64,000 nucleotides of DNA from Nocardioides hwasunensis (GCF_014779665.1 NZ_JACXYY010000006.1:248001-312000), one strand, 5' to 3'. Shown: positions 25,123 through 33,971, counted from the stretch's first letter. Notes: generated by a model from the sequence alone, not told the origin. Numbers and translations are program-made.

Positions 25123-26076
25123 ATGTCTGAGGTTCTTGTTGTCATCGACCACGCCGACGGCGAGGTCAAGAAGCCGACCTTCGAGCTGCTGACGATCGCG
25201 CGCCGCCTGGGCGAGCCGTCGGCGGTGTTCTTCGGCTCGCCCGACCAGGGTGACGCCGTGGCGGAGAAGGTGAAGAAGTACGGCGCGGCGAAGGTCTACG
25301 TGATCGACGACGCGCAGATCAAGGGATTCCTCGTCGCGCCGAAGGCCGAGGCGCTGCAGCAGCTGGTCGAGAAGACCGGCCCTGCCGCGGTCCTGCTGCC
25401 CTCGTCGTTCGAGAACAAGGAGGTCGGCGCCCGCCTCGCGATCAAGATCGGCTCGGGTCTGATCACCGACGCCGTCGACGTCGCGGACGGTGGTGTGACC
25501 ACGCAGAGCGTGTTCGCGGGCAACTTCACCGTCCAGGCGAAGGTCACCACCGGCACCCCGATCATCACCGTCAAGCCGAACTCTGCCGCTCCGGAGGAGT
25601 CCGAGGGTGCCGGTGCGGTCGAGGCGTTCGCCGCGACCGTGTCGGACGCCGCGAAGGGTGCGCAGATCGTGGCCACCCAGCCGCGCCAGTCGACCGGTCG
25701 CCCGGACCTGACCGAGGCCGCGATCGTGGTCTCCGGCGGTCGTGGCACCGCTGGGAACTTCGAGCCGGTCGAGGGCTTCGCGGACAGCATCGGTGCGGCC
25801 GTGGGCGCCTCGCGTGCCGCGGTCGACTCGGGCTGGATGCCGCACGCGTTCCAGGTCGGCCAGACCGGCAAGACGGTCTCGCCGCAGCTCTACGTCGCCA
25901 ACGGCATCTCGGGTGCGATCCAGCACCGCGCGGGCATGCAGACCTCGAAGACCATCGTCGCGGTCAACAAGGACCCGGAGGCGCCGATCTTCGAGCTCGT
26001 CGACTTCGGGGTGGTCGGCGACCTCCACGCCGTCCTGCCCGCCGCCACCGAGCAGATCACGGCTCGCAAGGGCTGA
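25123..26076 (+). CDS. etfA: Electron transfer flavoprotein alpha subunit
   Basis: A 317-residue EtfA/FixB protein, the FAD-binding partner of EtfB. The C-terminal FAD domain shows [58 protein letters not shown] and the closing [21 protein letters not shown], all diagnostic. A GGGGAGAAACAG ribosome binding site precedes the ATG. A strong hairpin follows the stop. The pair serves one or more acyl-CoA dehydrogenases encoded outside this window. Confidence 0.95.
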   Translation: MSEVLVVIDHADGEVKKPTFELLTIARRLGEPSAVFFGSPDQGDAVAEKVKKYGAAKVYVIDDAQIKGFLVAPKAEALQQLVEKTGPAAVLLPSSFENKEVGARLAIKIGSGLITDAVDVADGGVTTQSVFAGNFTVQAKVTTGTPIITVKPNSAAPEESEGAGAVEAFAATVSDAAKGAQIVATQPRQSTGRPDLTEAAIVVSGGRGTAGNFEPVEGFADSIGAAVGASRAAVDSGWMPHAFQVGQTGKTVSPQLYVANGISGAIQHRAGMQTSKTIVAVNKDPEAPIFELVDFGVVGDLHAVLPAATEQITARKG

Positions 26077-26093
26077 GCAGCCTCGCACGACCA

Positions 26094-26127
26094 CGACGCC
26101 CCGGCAGGATGACCTGCCGGGGCGTCG
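26094..26127 (+). terminator. Terminator hairpin after etfA
   Basis: A perfect 15-bp G/C-rich stem (26094-26108 with 26113-26127) and a 4-base loop, 17 bases after the etfA stop. There is no U-tract, as is common in actinobacteria. It sits between etfA and the convergent lysyl-oxidase-like gene and could stop both. Confidence 0.75.
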
Positions 26128-26210
26128 CGCATCTGGAGCCGGTGGGTGCGCACGCGCGAGAACGCAGGGGACCACGACACGCGGACGCGGTCCCCGACGA
26201 CCTGGTCGCG

Positions 26211-27716
26211 TCAGCCCACGTGGGTCCGGTAGAAGCCGTCCGGCTCGACGATGTCACCGACGGGCGCGGCCCTCACCCATCGCTTCGCGCCCTGCCCGCC
26301 GATGCGGATCCGGCGGTCGGCCACGTTGTTGGTGGTGTCGGACTCGGTGAGGTTGCGCTCGGGGTTGCCCTCGACGCGGATGTAGTAGACCCCGTTGGGG
26401 AGGTCGCCGATCTTGAAGGCCTGCCCGGCGCGGTACTGCGCGTAGGTGTCGCCGGAGCCGGCCGCCAGCACCTCCCGGATCGAAAGGGCGCCCTCGTCGC
26501 CGCACGCGGTGGCGAGGTCGGTGTTCTCCGGCTGCCAGTCGGCGCCGGGCACGGTGTAGTCGACCGCGTCGGTGTTGGCGAGGCAGAACGACTGCTTGCG
26601 CGACTTGGACACGTAGTTCTTCTGGGCGTCGAGCAGGTCGTAGCGGGCGAAGTCCTCAAAGTGCCAGTGGTTGTGGTTGGCGTGGTGGAACTCCATGGTC
26701 CCGACCTGCTGGTAGCCGGTCTGGTTGCCGTCGGTGTCGAAGAAGTACTGGTAGGCGTCCATGATCTCGGCGCCCTTGCGGCGGAAGCCGTCGATCACCA
26801 GCGGGCTGTCACCGGCGTTCCACACGGTCGCCGAGAAGCGGAGCGTGGTGCCCTTGCCGTTGAGCTGGATGCCGAAGGCCGGCAGCGAGCGCAGGTCGGG
26901 GACCGGTCCGGCCACCCGCCCCGCGGACCGCTGGGTGGGACGGGTGCCGGGCGTACGCGCGTGGTGGCCCGTGGTGGGGGCGGGCCTGCCCTCCATGCCC
27001 TCGCACCCCTCGACGCAGGCGTCGGTGACCGTGAGCCGGGTGGTCGCGCTGGCGGTCTCCTCGGTGAGGCCGAAGGCCGGCCAGAACTTGCGCGCGACCC
27101 GGCTCTCGACGACGTAGCGGCCCGGGTCGAGGTCGAAGGGCCGCAGCCCGGAGGACTCGAACACGCTGGAGGCCCATCCCTGCTGCACGCCCATCACCGA
27201 ACCCACCGTGTAGGGGTTGTAGGGGCAGTAGCGGGGGTAGGGCGAGGTCGGTGCGGCCGCCGGCTGCACCCGCTCGCCGGTGCTGTTGAGGCACGTCGTG
27301 ACCGTGCGGTGCACCAGGGGCTTGCTGCTGCCCGGCTTCCGGATGTCCAGGACGATGAAGCCCTTGAGCCCGGAGAAGTCCTTCAGCGATCCCGCCGGCA
27401 GCGGCGTCGTCCCGGCCGAGGTCCGCAGCTCCGACGTGATCGGCTGGTCGTAGGACGCGCGGTGCGACCAGATCTCGACGTCGGAGCCCGTCGCCACCAC
27501 CCGCAGACCGAGCGAGGGGTAGACCTTGCCGCCCTCCGAGAAGGCCTCGAGGCGGTCGGGGGCGAAGAGCTCGATCGCGCCCTGGGCGGCGGCACGCGGG
27601 TGGGAGGCGGCGGGTGCCGACGAGGCGGCGGGAGCCGCGACGGCGGCTGCGAGTCCTGCGGTGGCGAGCCCGAGGCCGGCCAGTGTCGAGATGAGGGCAC
27701 GAGGGGTCATGTCCAC
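26211..27716 (-). CDS. Secreted lysyl-oxidase-like copper protein
   Basis: A 501-residue exported protein with an N-terminal signal peptide (about residues 1-33) and an Ala/Pro-rich linker. The C-terminal third matches lysyl oxidases. The copper-binding His cluster HxxHxHxH is at 345, 348, 350 and 352, followed by FARYDLLD. K374 in RKQSFCL and Y425 in GDTYAQY fall where the Lys and Tyr that form the LTQ cofactor lie in animal enzymes. LTESDTTNN closes the fold. It could oxidise amines or lysines outside the cell. The start is the GTG at 27716 or the ATG at 27710. Confidence 0.8.
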   Translation of the reverse strand: MDMTPRALISTLAGLGLATAGLAAAVAAPAASSAPAASHPRAAAQGAIELFAPDRLEAFSEGGKVYPSLGLRVVATGSDVEIWSHRASYDQPITSELRTSAGTTPLPAGSLKDFSGLKGFIVLDIRKPGSSKPLVHRTVTTCLNSTGERVQPAAAPTSPYPRYCPYNPYTVGSVMGVQQGWASSVFESSGLRPFDLDPGRYVVESRVARKFWPAFGLTEETASATTRLTVTDACVEGCEGMEGRPAPTTGHHARTPGTRPTQRSAGRVAGPVPDLRSLPAFGIQLNGKGTTLRFSATVWNAGDSPLVIDGFRRKGAEIMDAYQYFFDTDGNQTGYQQVGTMEFHHANHNHWHFEDFARYDLLDAQKNYVSKSRKQSFCLANTDAVDYTVPGADWQPENTDLATACGDEGALSIREVLAAGSGDTYAQYRAGQAFKIGDLPNGVYYIRVEGNPERNLTESDTTNNVADRRIRIGGQGAKRWVRAAPVGDIVEPDGFYRTHVG

Positions 27717-27753
27717 TAGACGCGCACCACGGCGACTTGGTTGCCACCCGGCC

Positions 27754-27759
27754 TACCCT
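27754..27759 (+). promoter_or_regulatory. -10 box for proA
   Basis: TACCCT lies 7 bases upstream of the proA ATG at 27767 with no Shine-Dalgarno, as expected for a leaderless transcript. Confidence 0.5.
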
Positions 27760-27766
27760 CATCTGC

Positions 27767-29017
27767 ATGAGCACCGAGGAGTCCGTCCGCGAGGTGGCCG
27801 TCCGGGCCAGGGCCGCGAGCCACGAGCTGGCCACGGCGACCCGGGCGACGAAGGACGCAGCCCTGCACGCGATGGCCGACGCCCTGCTGTCCGACGCGTC
27901 GGCGATCCTGGCCGCCAACGCCGAGGACGTCGTGCGTGCGGAGTCCGGCGGCACGCCGGCCAACATCGTCGACCGGCTGCGCCTCGACCACGACCGCCTC
28001 GAGGGGATGGCGCAGGGGCTGCGCGACGTGGCCGGGCTGCCGGACCCGGTGGGGGAGGTGCTGCGCGGCAGCACGCTCGCCAACGGGCTCGAGCTGCGCC
28101 AGGTCCGCGTGCCGTTCGGCGTCGTCGGGATGATCTACGAGGCGCGCCCCAACGTCACCGCCGACGCGGCCGGGATCTGCCTCAAGGCGGGCAACGCCGT
28201 GCTCCTGCGCGGCTCGTCCAGCGCACGATCGAGCAACGCCGCGATCGTCGAGACGATGCGCGGCGCGCTGGCGGCCGGCGGACTGCCGGAGGACGTCGTA
28301 CAGCTCGTGCCCGGCGACACCCACGACAGCGTGAAGGCGCTGATGCGCGCCCGCGGGCTCGTCGACGTGCTCATCCCGCGTGGTGGCGCCGGCCTCATCC
28401 GCAGCGTCGTCGAGGAGTCGACGGTGCCGGTGATCGAGACCGGCGTCGGCAACTGCCACGTCTACGTCGACGCCTCGGCCGACCTGCAGCAGGCGCTCGC
28501 GATCGTGATGAACTCCAAGACCCACCGCACGAGCGTGTGCAACGCGGCCGAGTCCCTGCTCGTGCACGAGGACGTCGCCGACGAGTTCCTGCCGCTGGTC
28601 GTGGAGGCCCTGCAGGCGGCGGGAGTGCTCGTCCACGGAGACAGTGCCTTCGCGGAGTACGACGACGTCGTGCCGGTGACCGACGAGGACCACGCGGCCG
28701 AGTTCCTCGGCCTGGAGATCTCCGCGGCCGTCGTGGCCGACGTCGAGGGCGCGATCGACCACATCCGTCGCTTCTCCTCGGGCCACACCGAGGCGATCCT
28801 GGCGCGCGACCAGGCCACCATCCGGCGCTTCGTCGCGGCGGTCGACTCGGCGGCGGTCATGGTCAACGCGTCCACCCGCTTCACCGACGGCGGCGAGTTC
28901 GGGTTCGGCGCCGAGATCGGCATCTCGACCCAGAAGCTGCACGCCCGGGGGCCGATGGGCCTGCCCGAGATGACCTCGAGCAAGTACGTCGTGGTCGGCG
29001 AGGGCCACGTGCGGTGA
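27767..29017 (+). CDS. proA: Gamma-glutamyl phosphate reductase
   Basis: A 416-residue aldehyde-dehydrogenase-fold enzyme reducing gamma-glutamyl phosphate to glutamate semialdehyde in proline synthesis. The family motifs [29 protein letters not shown] and the catalytic cysteine in [13 protein letters not shown] (near residue 257) are present, as is the C-terminal [25 protein letters not shown]. The ATG at 27767 is preferred over an upstream in-frame start because it lies 7 bases after a TACCCT box. No proB is in the window, so the proline kinase is encoded upstream or elsewhere. Confidence 0.95.
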   Translation: MSTEESVREVAVRARAASHELATATRATKDAALHAMADALLSDASAILAANAEDVVRAESGGTPANIVDRLRLDHDRLEGMAQGLRDVAGLPDPVGEVLRGSTLANGLELRQVRVPFGVVGMIYEARPNVTADAAGICLKAGNAVLLRGSSSARSSNAAIVETMRGALAAGGLPEDVVQLVPGDTHDSVKALMRARGLVDVLIPRGGAGLIRSVVEESTVPVIETGVGNCHVYVDASADLQQALAIVMNSKTHRTSVCNAAESLLVHEDVADEFLPLVVEALQAAGVLVHGDSAFAEYDDVVPVTDEDHAAEFLGLEISAAVVADVEGAIDHIRRFSSGHTEAILARDQATIRRFVAAVDSAAVMVNASTRFTDGGEFGFGAEIGISTQKLHARGPMGLPEMTSSKYVVVGEGHVR

Positions 29018-29037
29018 GGTCTCCCGAGCGCAGGCGA

Positions 29038-29043
29038 TAGGAT
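29038..29043 (+). promoter_or_regulatory. -10 box for the 48-residue peptide gene
   Basis: TAGGAT is 7 bases before the ATG at 29051. The gene, and possibly nadD-rsfS after it, would have its own leaderless promoter rather than relying on proA readthrough. Confidence 0.5.
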
Positions 29044-29050
29044 CGAGCCC

Positions 29051-29197
29051 ATGCTGAACACCCTGACCATCCTGGCCGCCGAGGCGGAAGCCGAGGGCTC
29101 TGCCACCCCCTACCTCGTGGGGGGCGGCATGCTGATCCTGCTCCTCGTGCTGCTCATGGCCGTGGTCTCGTTCGGCGGCGGGCGCGAGCACAGCTGA
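29051..29197 (+). CDS. 48-residue single-helix membrane peptide
   Basis: A short gene between proA and nadD encoding 48 residues: a polar N-terminus ([20 protein letters not shown]), one hydrophobic helix ([15 protein letters not shown]) and a GGGREHS tail. A TAGGAT box 7 bases upstream and a 14-base gap to nadD support it as real. I do not know its function. It is easily missed by gene finders because of its length. Confidence 0.65.
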   Translation: MLNTLTILAAEAEAEGSATPYLVGGGMLILLLVLLMAVVSFGGGREHS

Positions 29198-29211
29198 GCC
29201 GGCCGATCTCC

Positions 29212-29844
29212 GTGACTGACCCTGCGGTCGGACGTCGCGTCGGGGTGATGGGTGGCACGTTCGACCCGATCCACCACGGCCACCTCGTCGCCGCCTCCGA
29301 GGTCCAGGCCTGGTTCGACCTCGACGAGGTCGTCTTCGTGCCGACGGGCGACCCCTGGCAGAAGAGCGACCGCGACGTCACGGAGGCCGAGCACCGCTAC
29401 CTGATGACCGTCGTGGCGACGGCGGCCAACCCCCGCTTCAACGTCTCCCGCGTCGACATCGACCGCGAGGGCAAGACCTACACCATCGACACGCTGCGCG
29501 ACCTCAAGGCCGAGATGCCCGACGCGGAGCTGTTCTTCATCACCGGCGCGGACGCGCTCGCCGACATCTTCACCTGGCGTGACGCCGACGAGCTCTTCGA
29601 GCTCGCCAACTTCGTCGGGGTCACCCGGCCGGGCTACGCCATGGACCCCGAGGCCCTGGCGAACATCCCCTCTGACAGGGTCACCATGGTCGAGATCCCG
29701 GCGCTCGCGATCTCGTCGACCGACTGTCGCTCACGCAAGCGCCGTGGCGAACCCGTCTGGTACCTCGTGCCCGACGGCGTCGTGCAGTACATCGCCAAGC
29801 ACGACCTCTACGCATCACCTGCAACCAGCAAGGACACCGCATGA
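29212..29844 (+). CDS. nadD: Nicotinate-nucleotide adenylyltransferase
   Basis: A 210-residue enzyme that adenylylates nicotinic acid mononucleotide in NAD synthesis. The nucleotidyltransferase motif [12 protein letters not shown] is at residues 14-25. The later loop reads ISSTDCR where most relatives have ISSTxIR, a mild variant. It starts at the GTG at 29212. Its stop overlaps the rsfS ATG (ATGA, 29841-29844), the usual nadD-rsfS arrangement. Confidence 0.95.
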   Translation: MTDPAVGRRVGVMGGTFDPIHHGHLVAASEVQAWFDLDEVVFVPTGDPWQKSDRDVTEAEHRYLMTVVATAANPRFNVSRVDIDREGKTYTIDTLRDLKAEMPDAELFFITGADALADIFTWRDADELFELANFVGVTRPGYAMDPEALANIPSDRVTMVEIPALAISSTDCRSRKRRGEPVWYLVPDGVVQYIAKHDLYASPATSKDTA

Positions 29845-30200
29845 CTGCCACCGACCACGCCATCGAGCTCGTCGCCGTCGCGGCGCAGGCCGCCCACGAC
29901 AAGAAGGCCGAGCAGGTCCTCGCCTTCGACGTCAGCGACCAGCTCGCGATCACCGACGCCTTCGTGCTGGCGAGCGCCAGCAACGAGCGCGCGGTCGGCG
30001 CCATCGTCGACGAGGTGGAGGACAAGCTGCGCGAGTCCGGCGCCAAGCCCATCCGTCGCGAGGGCCACAAGGAGGGACGCTGGGTGCTGCTCGACTACGG
30101 CGAGATCGTCGTGCACGTCCAGCACGAGGAGGAGCGCTCCTTCTACGCCCTCGAGCGCCTGTGGAGCGACTGCCCGCTCATCCCGCTGACGCTCACGTGA
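29841..30200 (+). CDS. rsfS: Ribosomal silencing factor RsfS
   Basis: A 119-residue RsfS/Iojap protein that binds ribosomal protein L14 and blocks subunit joining when nutrients are short. It contains [35 protein letters not shown] and the closing [28 protein letters not shown], both diagnostic. It is translationally coupled to nadD by a 4-base overlap. The next gene starts 7 bases after its stop. Confidence 0.95.
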   Translation: MTATDHAIELVAVAAQAAHDKKAEQVLAFDVSDQLAITDAFVLASASNERAVGAIVDEVEDKLRESGAKPIRREGHKEGRWVLLDYGEIVVHVQHEEERSFYALERLWSDCPLIPLTLT

Positions 30201-30207
30201 GCCGACG

Positions 30208-30837
30208 GTGACCCGTCGGCTCGTCCTCCTGCGCCACGGGAGGACGGCGTGGAACCGGTCCCTGCGCGCGCAGGGGCACGCCGACGTCCCGCTCGACGAC
30301 GAGGGTGAGGCGCAGGCGAAGGCCGTGGCGCCTGCGCTGGCCGCGATGCGGCCGGTCGCACTCTGGTCCTCCGACCTGGCCCGCGCAGCCGGCACCGCAC
30401 GCCGCGTCGCCGATGAGGCCGGTCTCGACCCGGTGCTCGACGACCGGCTCCGTGAGTTCGCCGTCGGCACCCACCGCACCGGCCTGACGCTGGAGGAGTA
30501 CGCCGATCAGCACCCCGTCGAGCACGCCGCGCTCGTCGCCGGCGACATCGCGGCCATCCCGGGCCGGGAGTCCGACGCCGACGTGCTGGCGCGCTTCCTG
30601 CCCGCCCTGACGTCGTACGCCGAGGGGCTGGCCGACGGCGAGACCGGCATCGTGGTCTCCCACGGTGCCGCGATCCGCGTCGCGGTGCCCGCCTTCCTGG
30701 GCTGGCCGCCCGGCGTCGACCAGACGCTGGGGGTGCTCGACAACTGCGGATGGGTCGAGCTCGAGCACGCGGCCGGCACCTGGACGCCGGCCGAGGCGCG
30801 CTGGCGGCTGAGGGCCTGGAACCGCGTGACCTCGTGA
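30208..30837 (+). CDS. Histidine phosphatase superfamily protein
   Basis: A 209-residue phosphoglycerate-mutase-like phosphatase. The catalytic motif LLRHGRTAWN (R9, H10, G11) and the second histidine in VVSHGAAIRV are present, with LWSSDLARA as the third signature. It begins at the GTG at 30208, 7 bases after rsfS. Members act on small phosphoesters such as sugar or vitamin phosphates. The substrate here is unknown. Its stop overlaps the next gene (GTGA, 30834-30837). Confidence 0.88.
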   Translation: MTRRLVLLRHGRTAWNRSLRAQGHADVPLDDEGEAQAKAVAPALAAMRPVALWSSDLARAAGTARRVADEAGLDPVLDDRLREFAVGTHRTGLTLEEYADQHPVEHAALVAGDIAAIPGRESDADVLARFLPALTSYAEGLADGETGIVVSHGAAIRVAVPAFLGWPPGVDQTLGVLDNCGWVELEHAAGTWTPAEARWRLRAWNRVTS

Positions 30838-31304
30838 GCGAGCGCGCCCGCGAGGTCGACGTACGCCTGAGCCGGCAGGTGGCCCGGATCATGGACGACG
30901 CGGTCACGGTCCCGGGCACCCGGGTCGGGGTGGGGCTCGACGCGCTGATCGGCCTGGTGCCGGGGATCGGCGACGCGCTCGGCAGCGCACTGTCCGGCAT
31001 CCTGGTGCGCGACGCCATCCGGGCGCGCGTGCCGATGCCGGTCCTCGCGCTCATGGGCCTCAACCTCGTCGTGGACGCGCTGCTCGGGCTCGTGCCCGGG
31101 GTCGGCGACCTCCTCGACGTCGCCCACCGGGCCAACCGCAAGAACTTCCGGCTGCTGGTCCGCGAGCTCGACAAGGAGCCCATGCGCGAGCCGCCGAGCC
31201 CGGCGTACGTCGTCGGCGCGGCCGCCCTGATGCTCGTCCCGCTGCTCGCCGGCGTGGCAGCGGCGGTGCTCGGCATCTGGCTCATCTGGCGACTCCTCAC
31301 CTGA
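30834..31304 (+). CDS. DUF4112 membrane protein
   Basis: A 156-residue protein with the DUF4112 pattern: two related GLDALIGLVPGIGDALG / DALLGLVPGVGDLLD segments, followed by HRANRKNFRLL and a C-terminal hydrophobic pair (YVVGAAALMLVPLLAGVAAAVLGIWLIW). It starts at a GTG overlapping the phosphatase stop, so the two are coupled. The biological role of the family is not established. It is the last gene of the nadD-rsfS-phosphatase unit. Confidence 0.82.
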   Translation: MSERAREVDVRLSRQVARIMDDAVTVPGTRVGVGLDALIGLVPGIGDALGSALSGILVRDAIRARVPMPVLALMGLNLVVDALLGLVPGVGDLLDVAHRANRKNFRLLVRELDKEPMREPPSPAYVVGAAALMLVPLLAGVAAAVLGIWLIWRLLT

Positions 31305-31318
31305 CGCCGGACCCCGAT

Positions 31319-31347
31319 TTCACCTCCGCGCGGGCGTCGGCTAGTGT
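31319..31347 (+). promoter_or_regulatory. Promoter of tRNA-Ala
   Basis: TTCACC (31319-31324) and TAGTGT (31342-31347) are separated by 17 bases, about 40 bases upstream of the tRNA. A 7-bp hairpin, CCTTCCG/CGGAAGG (31360-31379), lies in the 5' leader of the precursor. Confidence 0.45.
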
Positions 31348-31387
31348 TCTCGGCGTTGTCCTTCCGGCTCCACGGAAGGGCGATGTT

Positions 31388-31463
31388 GGGGCTGTGGCGC
31401 AGCTGGTAGCGCATCTGCATGGCATGCAGAGGGTCAGGGGTTCGAGTCCCCTCAGCTCCACCA
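31388..31463 (+). tRNA. tRNA-Ala (anticodon GGC)
   Basis: A 76-base tRNA with all four arms. The acceptor stem GGGGCTG pairs with CAGCTCC with one G-U pair. The D-stem is GCGC/GCGC. The anticodon stem TCTGC/GCAGA encloses the loop ATGGCAT, giving anticodon GGC, which reads GCC (and GCU) alanine codons. The T-arm is AGGGG-TTCGAGT-CCCCT. The 3' CCA is encoded. A terminator hairpin follows 3 bases later. Confidence 0.96.
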
Positions 31464-31466
31464 ACC

Positions 31467-31497
31467 AGAAGGTCCGGCGCTCTGCGCCGGACCTTCT
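31467..31497 (+). terminator. Terminator after tRNA-Ala
   Basis: A perfect 14-bp stem (31467-31480 with 31484-31497) with a 3-base TCT loop, directly after the tRNA. Downstream bases are T-rich within an 8-bp tandem repeat instead of a plain U-tract. Confidence 0.85.
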
Positions 31498-31525
31498 GTC
31501 GTTCTGTCGTTCTGTCGTTCTGTCG
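31494..31525 (+). repeat. Four perfect tandem copies of an 8-bp unit
   Basis: TTCTGTCG is repeated four times without error at 31494, 31502, 31510 and 31518. The first copy begins in the right arm of the tRNA terminator. The region is non-coding. Confidence 0.9.
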
Positions 31526-31536
31526 CTCCACATGCC

Positions 31537-31597
31537 ACACGTGTCCGAGATGTTGTCCTCGGATCGGCGGTCGAGGGGCGGCATCGCGGACACGTGT
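31537..31597. promoter_or_regulatory. Large inverted repeat upstream of the ornithine aminotransferase gene
   Basis: Arms of 16 bases (31537-31552 and 31582-31597) match at 15 of 16 positions. Each contains the palindrome ACACGTGT. The two ACACGTGT centres are 53 bases apart, about five helical turns. This could be a pair of operator sites or an RNA hairpin. It lies 73 bases before the gene start. Confidence 0.45.
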
Positions 31598-31669
31598 CGA
31601 AGGACCGCCCGAGAAGGGCTCGGCCCTCGTCGGCTCCACGATTCCGGTGACCGGTGGCACCATGTGCCC

Positions 31670-32920
31670 ATGACCGCGAACGACGTCTCCACCAGCACCG
31701 GCTCGGACACCGCGCTCGAGGGCACCGCCGCCCACATCGAGGCCACCGAGCGCTGTGCGGCGCACAACTACCACCCGTTGCCGGTGGTGCTGTCGGAGGG
31801 TGAGGGTGCGTGGGTGGTCGATGTGGACGGCAAGCGCTACCTGGACTGTCTGGCGGGGTACTCGGCGTTGAACTTCGGTCATTCCAACGAGCGGTTGGTG
31901 GCGGTGGCGCGTGAGCAGCTGGGTCATCTGACGTTGACGAGCCGGGCGTTCTTCAACGACAGGTTGAGCGGTTTCGCGCAGGCGCTGACCCGGTTGACGG
32001 GCAAGGACATGATCTTGCCGATGAACTCGGGTGCTGAGGCCGTCGAGACGGCGATCAAGGTGAGCCGCAAGTGGGGCTATGAGGTCAAGGGTGTGCCGGC
32101 CGGGCAGGCGTCGATCATCACGATGGAGGGCAACTTCCACGGCCGTACGACGACGATCGTGAGCTTCTCCGACGACGACGTCGCGACCTCTGGCTACGGG
32201 CCGTTCACGAGTGGGTTCCGCAGCGTGAAGTACGGCGATGTCTCCTCGGTGGCCGCGGCGATCGACGACACGACGGTGGCGGTGCTGTTCGAGCCGATCC
32301 AGGGTGAGGGTGGTGTGGTGATGCCGCCGGAGGGGTTCCTGCGCGACCTGCGGGCGCTGTGCACCGAGCGGAACGTGCTGATGGTGGCTGATGAGATCCA
32401 GTCGGGTCTCGCGCGGTCGGGGCGGACGTTCGCGTGTGACCACGAGGACGTGGTGCCTGACATCTACATCCTGGGCAAGGCCCTCGGTGGGGGGATCTAC
32501 CCGGTGTCGGCGATCGCGGCCGACCGTGACGTGATGGACGTGATCACGCCGGGTTCGCACGGTTCGACCTTCGGGGGGAACCCGCTGGCTGCGGCGATCG
32601 GGACCGAGGTCGTCGCGATGCTCGAGGAGGGCACCTTCCAGGCCCGTTCGGCCGAGATCGGTGAGCTGCTGCGGACCGGGTTCGAGCCCCTCATCGGCCG
32701 GGGCCTGTCCGACGTACGCGTGCGGGGTGCGTGGGCGGGGATCGACATCGACCCCACGCTGATGTCGGGTCGTGAGATGTCCGAGGCGCTGATGGTGCGG
32801 GGGATCCTGGCCAAGGACACCCACGGCTCCACGGTCCGGTTCGCGCCGCCGCTGGTGGCCAGCGACGACGACATCGCCGGCCTGGTCGCCGCGGTCGCCG
32901 AGATCCTCAGCGCGGGCTGA
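31670..32920 (+). CDS. rocD: Ornithine--oxo-acid aminotransferase
   Basis: A 416-residue class-III PLP aminotransferase converting ornithine and 2-oxoglutarate to glutamate semialdehyde and glutamate. It shows NSGAEAVETAIKVSRKWGY, FHGRT, EPIQGEGGVV, ADEIQSGLARSG and the PLP lysine in ILGKALGGG near residue 269. The ATG at 31670 starts the conserved region; the frame is open upstream through the tRNA, which is not coding. Codon use is unusual for this window: at least seven TTG leucine codons lie between 31770 and 32030. The product feeds arginine catabolism or proline synthesis. Confidence 0.9.
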   Translation: MTANDVSTSTGSDTALEGTAAHIEATERCAAHNYHPLPVVLSEGEGAWVVDVDGKRYLDCLAGYSALNFGHSNERLVAVAREQLGHLTLTSRAFFNDRLSGFAQALTRLTGKDMILPMNSGAEAVETAIKVSRKWGYEVKGVPAGQASIITMEGNFHGRTTTIVSFSDDDVATSGYGPFTSGFRSVKYGDVSSVAAAIDDTTVAVLFEPIQGEGGVVMPPEGFLRDLRALCTERNVLMVADEIQSGLARSGRTFACDHEDVVPDIYILGKALGGGIYPVSAIAADRDVMDVITPGSHGSTFGGNPLAAAIGTEVVAMLEEGTFQARSAEIGELLRTGFEPLIGRGLSDVRVRGAWAGIDIDPTLMSGREMSEALMVRGILAKDTHGSTVRFAPPLVASDDDIAGLVAAVAEILSAG

Positions 32921-33194
32921 GCCGCTCCACCACGCGCTCCAGTCCGGCCGCGCGTGCGGCCTGCAGGGGCGTCATCGCCTCCAGCGGGCTGGGCAGCGTC
33001 GGCGACGCACCCCGGTCGAGCAGGAGGAGGGCGACGTCCTCGCGGCCCTCCTCGACAGCCGCGACGAGAGCGGTGGACTGCAGCTCGGGATGGATGAAGT
33101 CGACGTCCACGCCGGCGTCGAGGTGGTGCTCGACGAGGTCGACGTCGCCGGCGAACGCGGCGGCGAAGAACGCCTTGTAGTCCCCGTGCGACAT
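32907..33194 (-). CDS. Small ankyrin-repeat protein
   Basis: A 95-residue protein made of about two and a half ankyrin repeats: DYKAFFAAAFAGDVDLVEHHLDAGVDVDF, then STALVAAVEEGREDVALLLLDRGASPTL, then MTPLQAARAAG. It probably mediates protein binding. Its ATG lies 3 bases after the stop of the upstream SDR gene, so they are co-transcribed. Its end overlaps the convergent rocD gene by 14 bases. Confidence 0.8.
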   Translation of the reverse strand: MSHGDYKAFFAAAFAGDVDLVEHHLDAGVDVDFIHPELQSTALVAAVEEGREDVALLLLDRGASPTLPSPLEAMTPLQAARAAGLERVVERLSPR

Positions 33195-33197
33195 GGC

Positions 33198-33959
33198 TCA
33201 GGCGATGGTCAGGCCGCCGTCGACCGGGATCATCTGCCCGGTGACGTAGCCGGCGGCGTCCGAGGCCAGCCAGACCGCGGTCGCGGCCAGCTCGCGCGGG
33301 TCGCCCTTGCGCCCCGCGGGCACGCGCGCCATGACCGTGTCGAGGTAGCCGTCGGGGTAGGAGTCGGTCATCTCGGAGGCGAAGAAGCCCGGCGCCAGCG
33401 CGTTGACCCGGATGCCCTTGCGGCCGGTCCACTGCTGGGCGAGATCTCGGGTGAGACCACCGAGGCCGGCCTTGGAGGCGGCGTACGCCGCCTGCGGGAG
33501 TCCGCCGGTGGTGATGCCGAGGATGGAGGAGATGTTAATGATGCTCGACCCGGGCTGCATCACCCTTCCGCAGGCCTGCGCCATCCAGTAGCAGCCGTTG
33601 AGGTTGACGTCCACGACCGAGCGGAACTGGTCCGGGGTCTCGCGCGTGGCCGGCACCGCGGTGCCGACACCGGCGTTGTTGACGAGCACGTCGACCCGGC
33701 CGAACTTCGCCATCGCCTCGTCGACGAGCCGCTGGCACTGCTCGGGGTCGGCCACGTCGGTCTCGACCGTGTGCACGCGACGGCCGGTCGATCGCACGGA
33801 GTCGGCGACCCGCTCGAGCCTGTCGACGCGCCGCGCACCGAGCACCACGTCTGCCCCCGCCTCGGCGAAGCAGTGGGCGAAGGCGACGCCCAGTCCGCTC
33901 GAGGCGCCGGTGACGATGACGACCCTGTCGTCGAGACGGAACTGGTCGAGGACTCCCAT
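33198..33959 (-). CDS. SDR-family oxidoreductase
   Basis: A 253-residue classical short-chain dehydrogenase. The cofactor loop TGASSGLG, NNAGVG, the catalytic Ser in NISSILG, Tyr and Lys in YAASK, and the C-terminal GQMIPVDGGLTIA are all present, so it should be active with NAD(P)H. A TAGGGT box lies 6 bases before the ATG and overlaps the stop codon of the upstream MFS gene. The substrate cannot be predicted. A small ankyrin gene follows 3 bases after its stop. Confidence 0.9.
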   Translation of the reverse strand: MGVLDQFRLDDRVVIVTGASSGLGVAFAHCFAEAGADVVLGARRVDRLERVADSVRSTGRRVHTVETDVADPEQCQRLVDEAMAKFGRVDVLVNNAGVGTAVPATRETPDQFRSVVDVNLNGCYWMAQACGRVMQPGSSIINISSILGITTGGLPQAAYAASKAGLGGLTRDLAQQWTGRKGIRVNALAPGFFASEMTDSYPDGYLDTVMARVPAGRKGDPRELAATAVWLASDAAGYVTGQMIPVDGGLTIA

Positions 33960-33965
33960 GGCGGG

Positions 33966-33971
33966 ACCCTA
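33966..33971 (-). promoter_or_regulatory. -10 box for the SDR gene, overlapping the MFS stop codon
   Basis: TAGGGT on the minus strand, 6 bases upstream of the ATG at 33959. Its TAG is also the stop codon of the MFS transporter gene, so the SDR gene can be transcribed on its own without a leader. Confidence 0.45.

Noticed and set aside
31494..31525. CRISPR-like array
   Set aside because: The four units are 8 bases long and adjacent with no spacers. It is a simple tandem repeat.
31388..31669. N-terminal extension of rocD through the tRNA
   Set aside because: The frame stays open through tRNA-Ala and its terminator by chance. Aminotransferase similarity begins after 31670.
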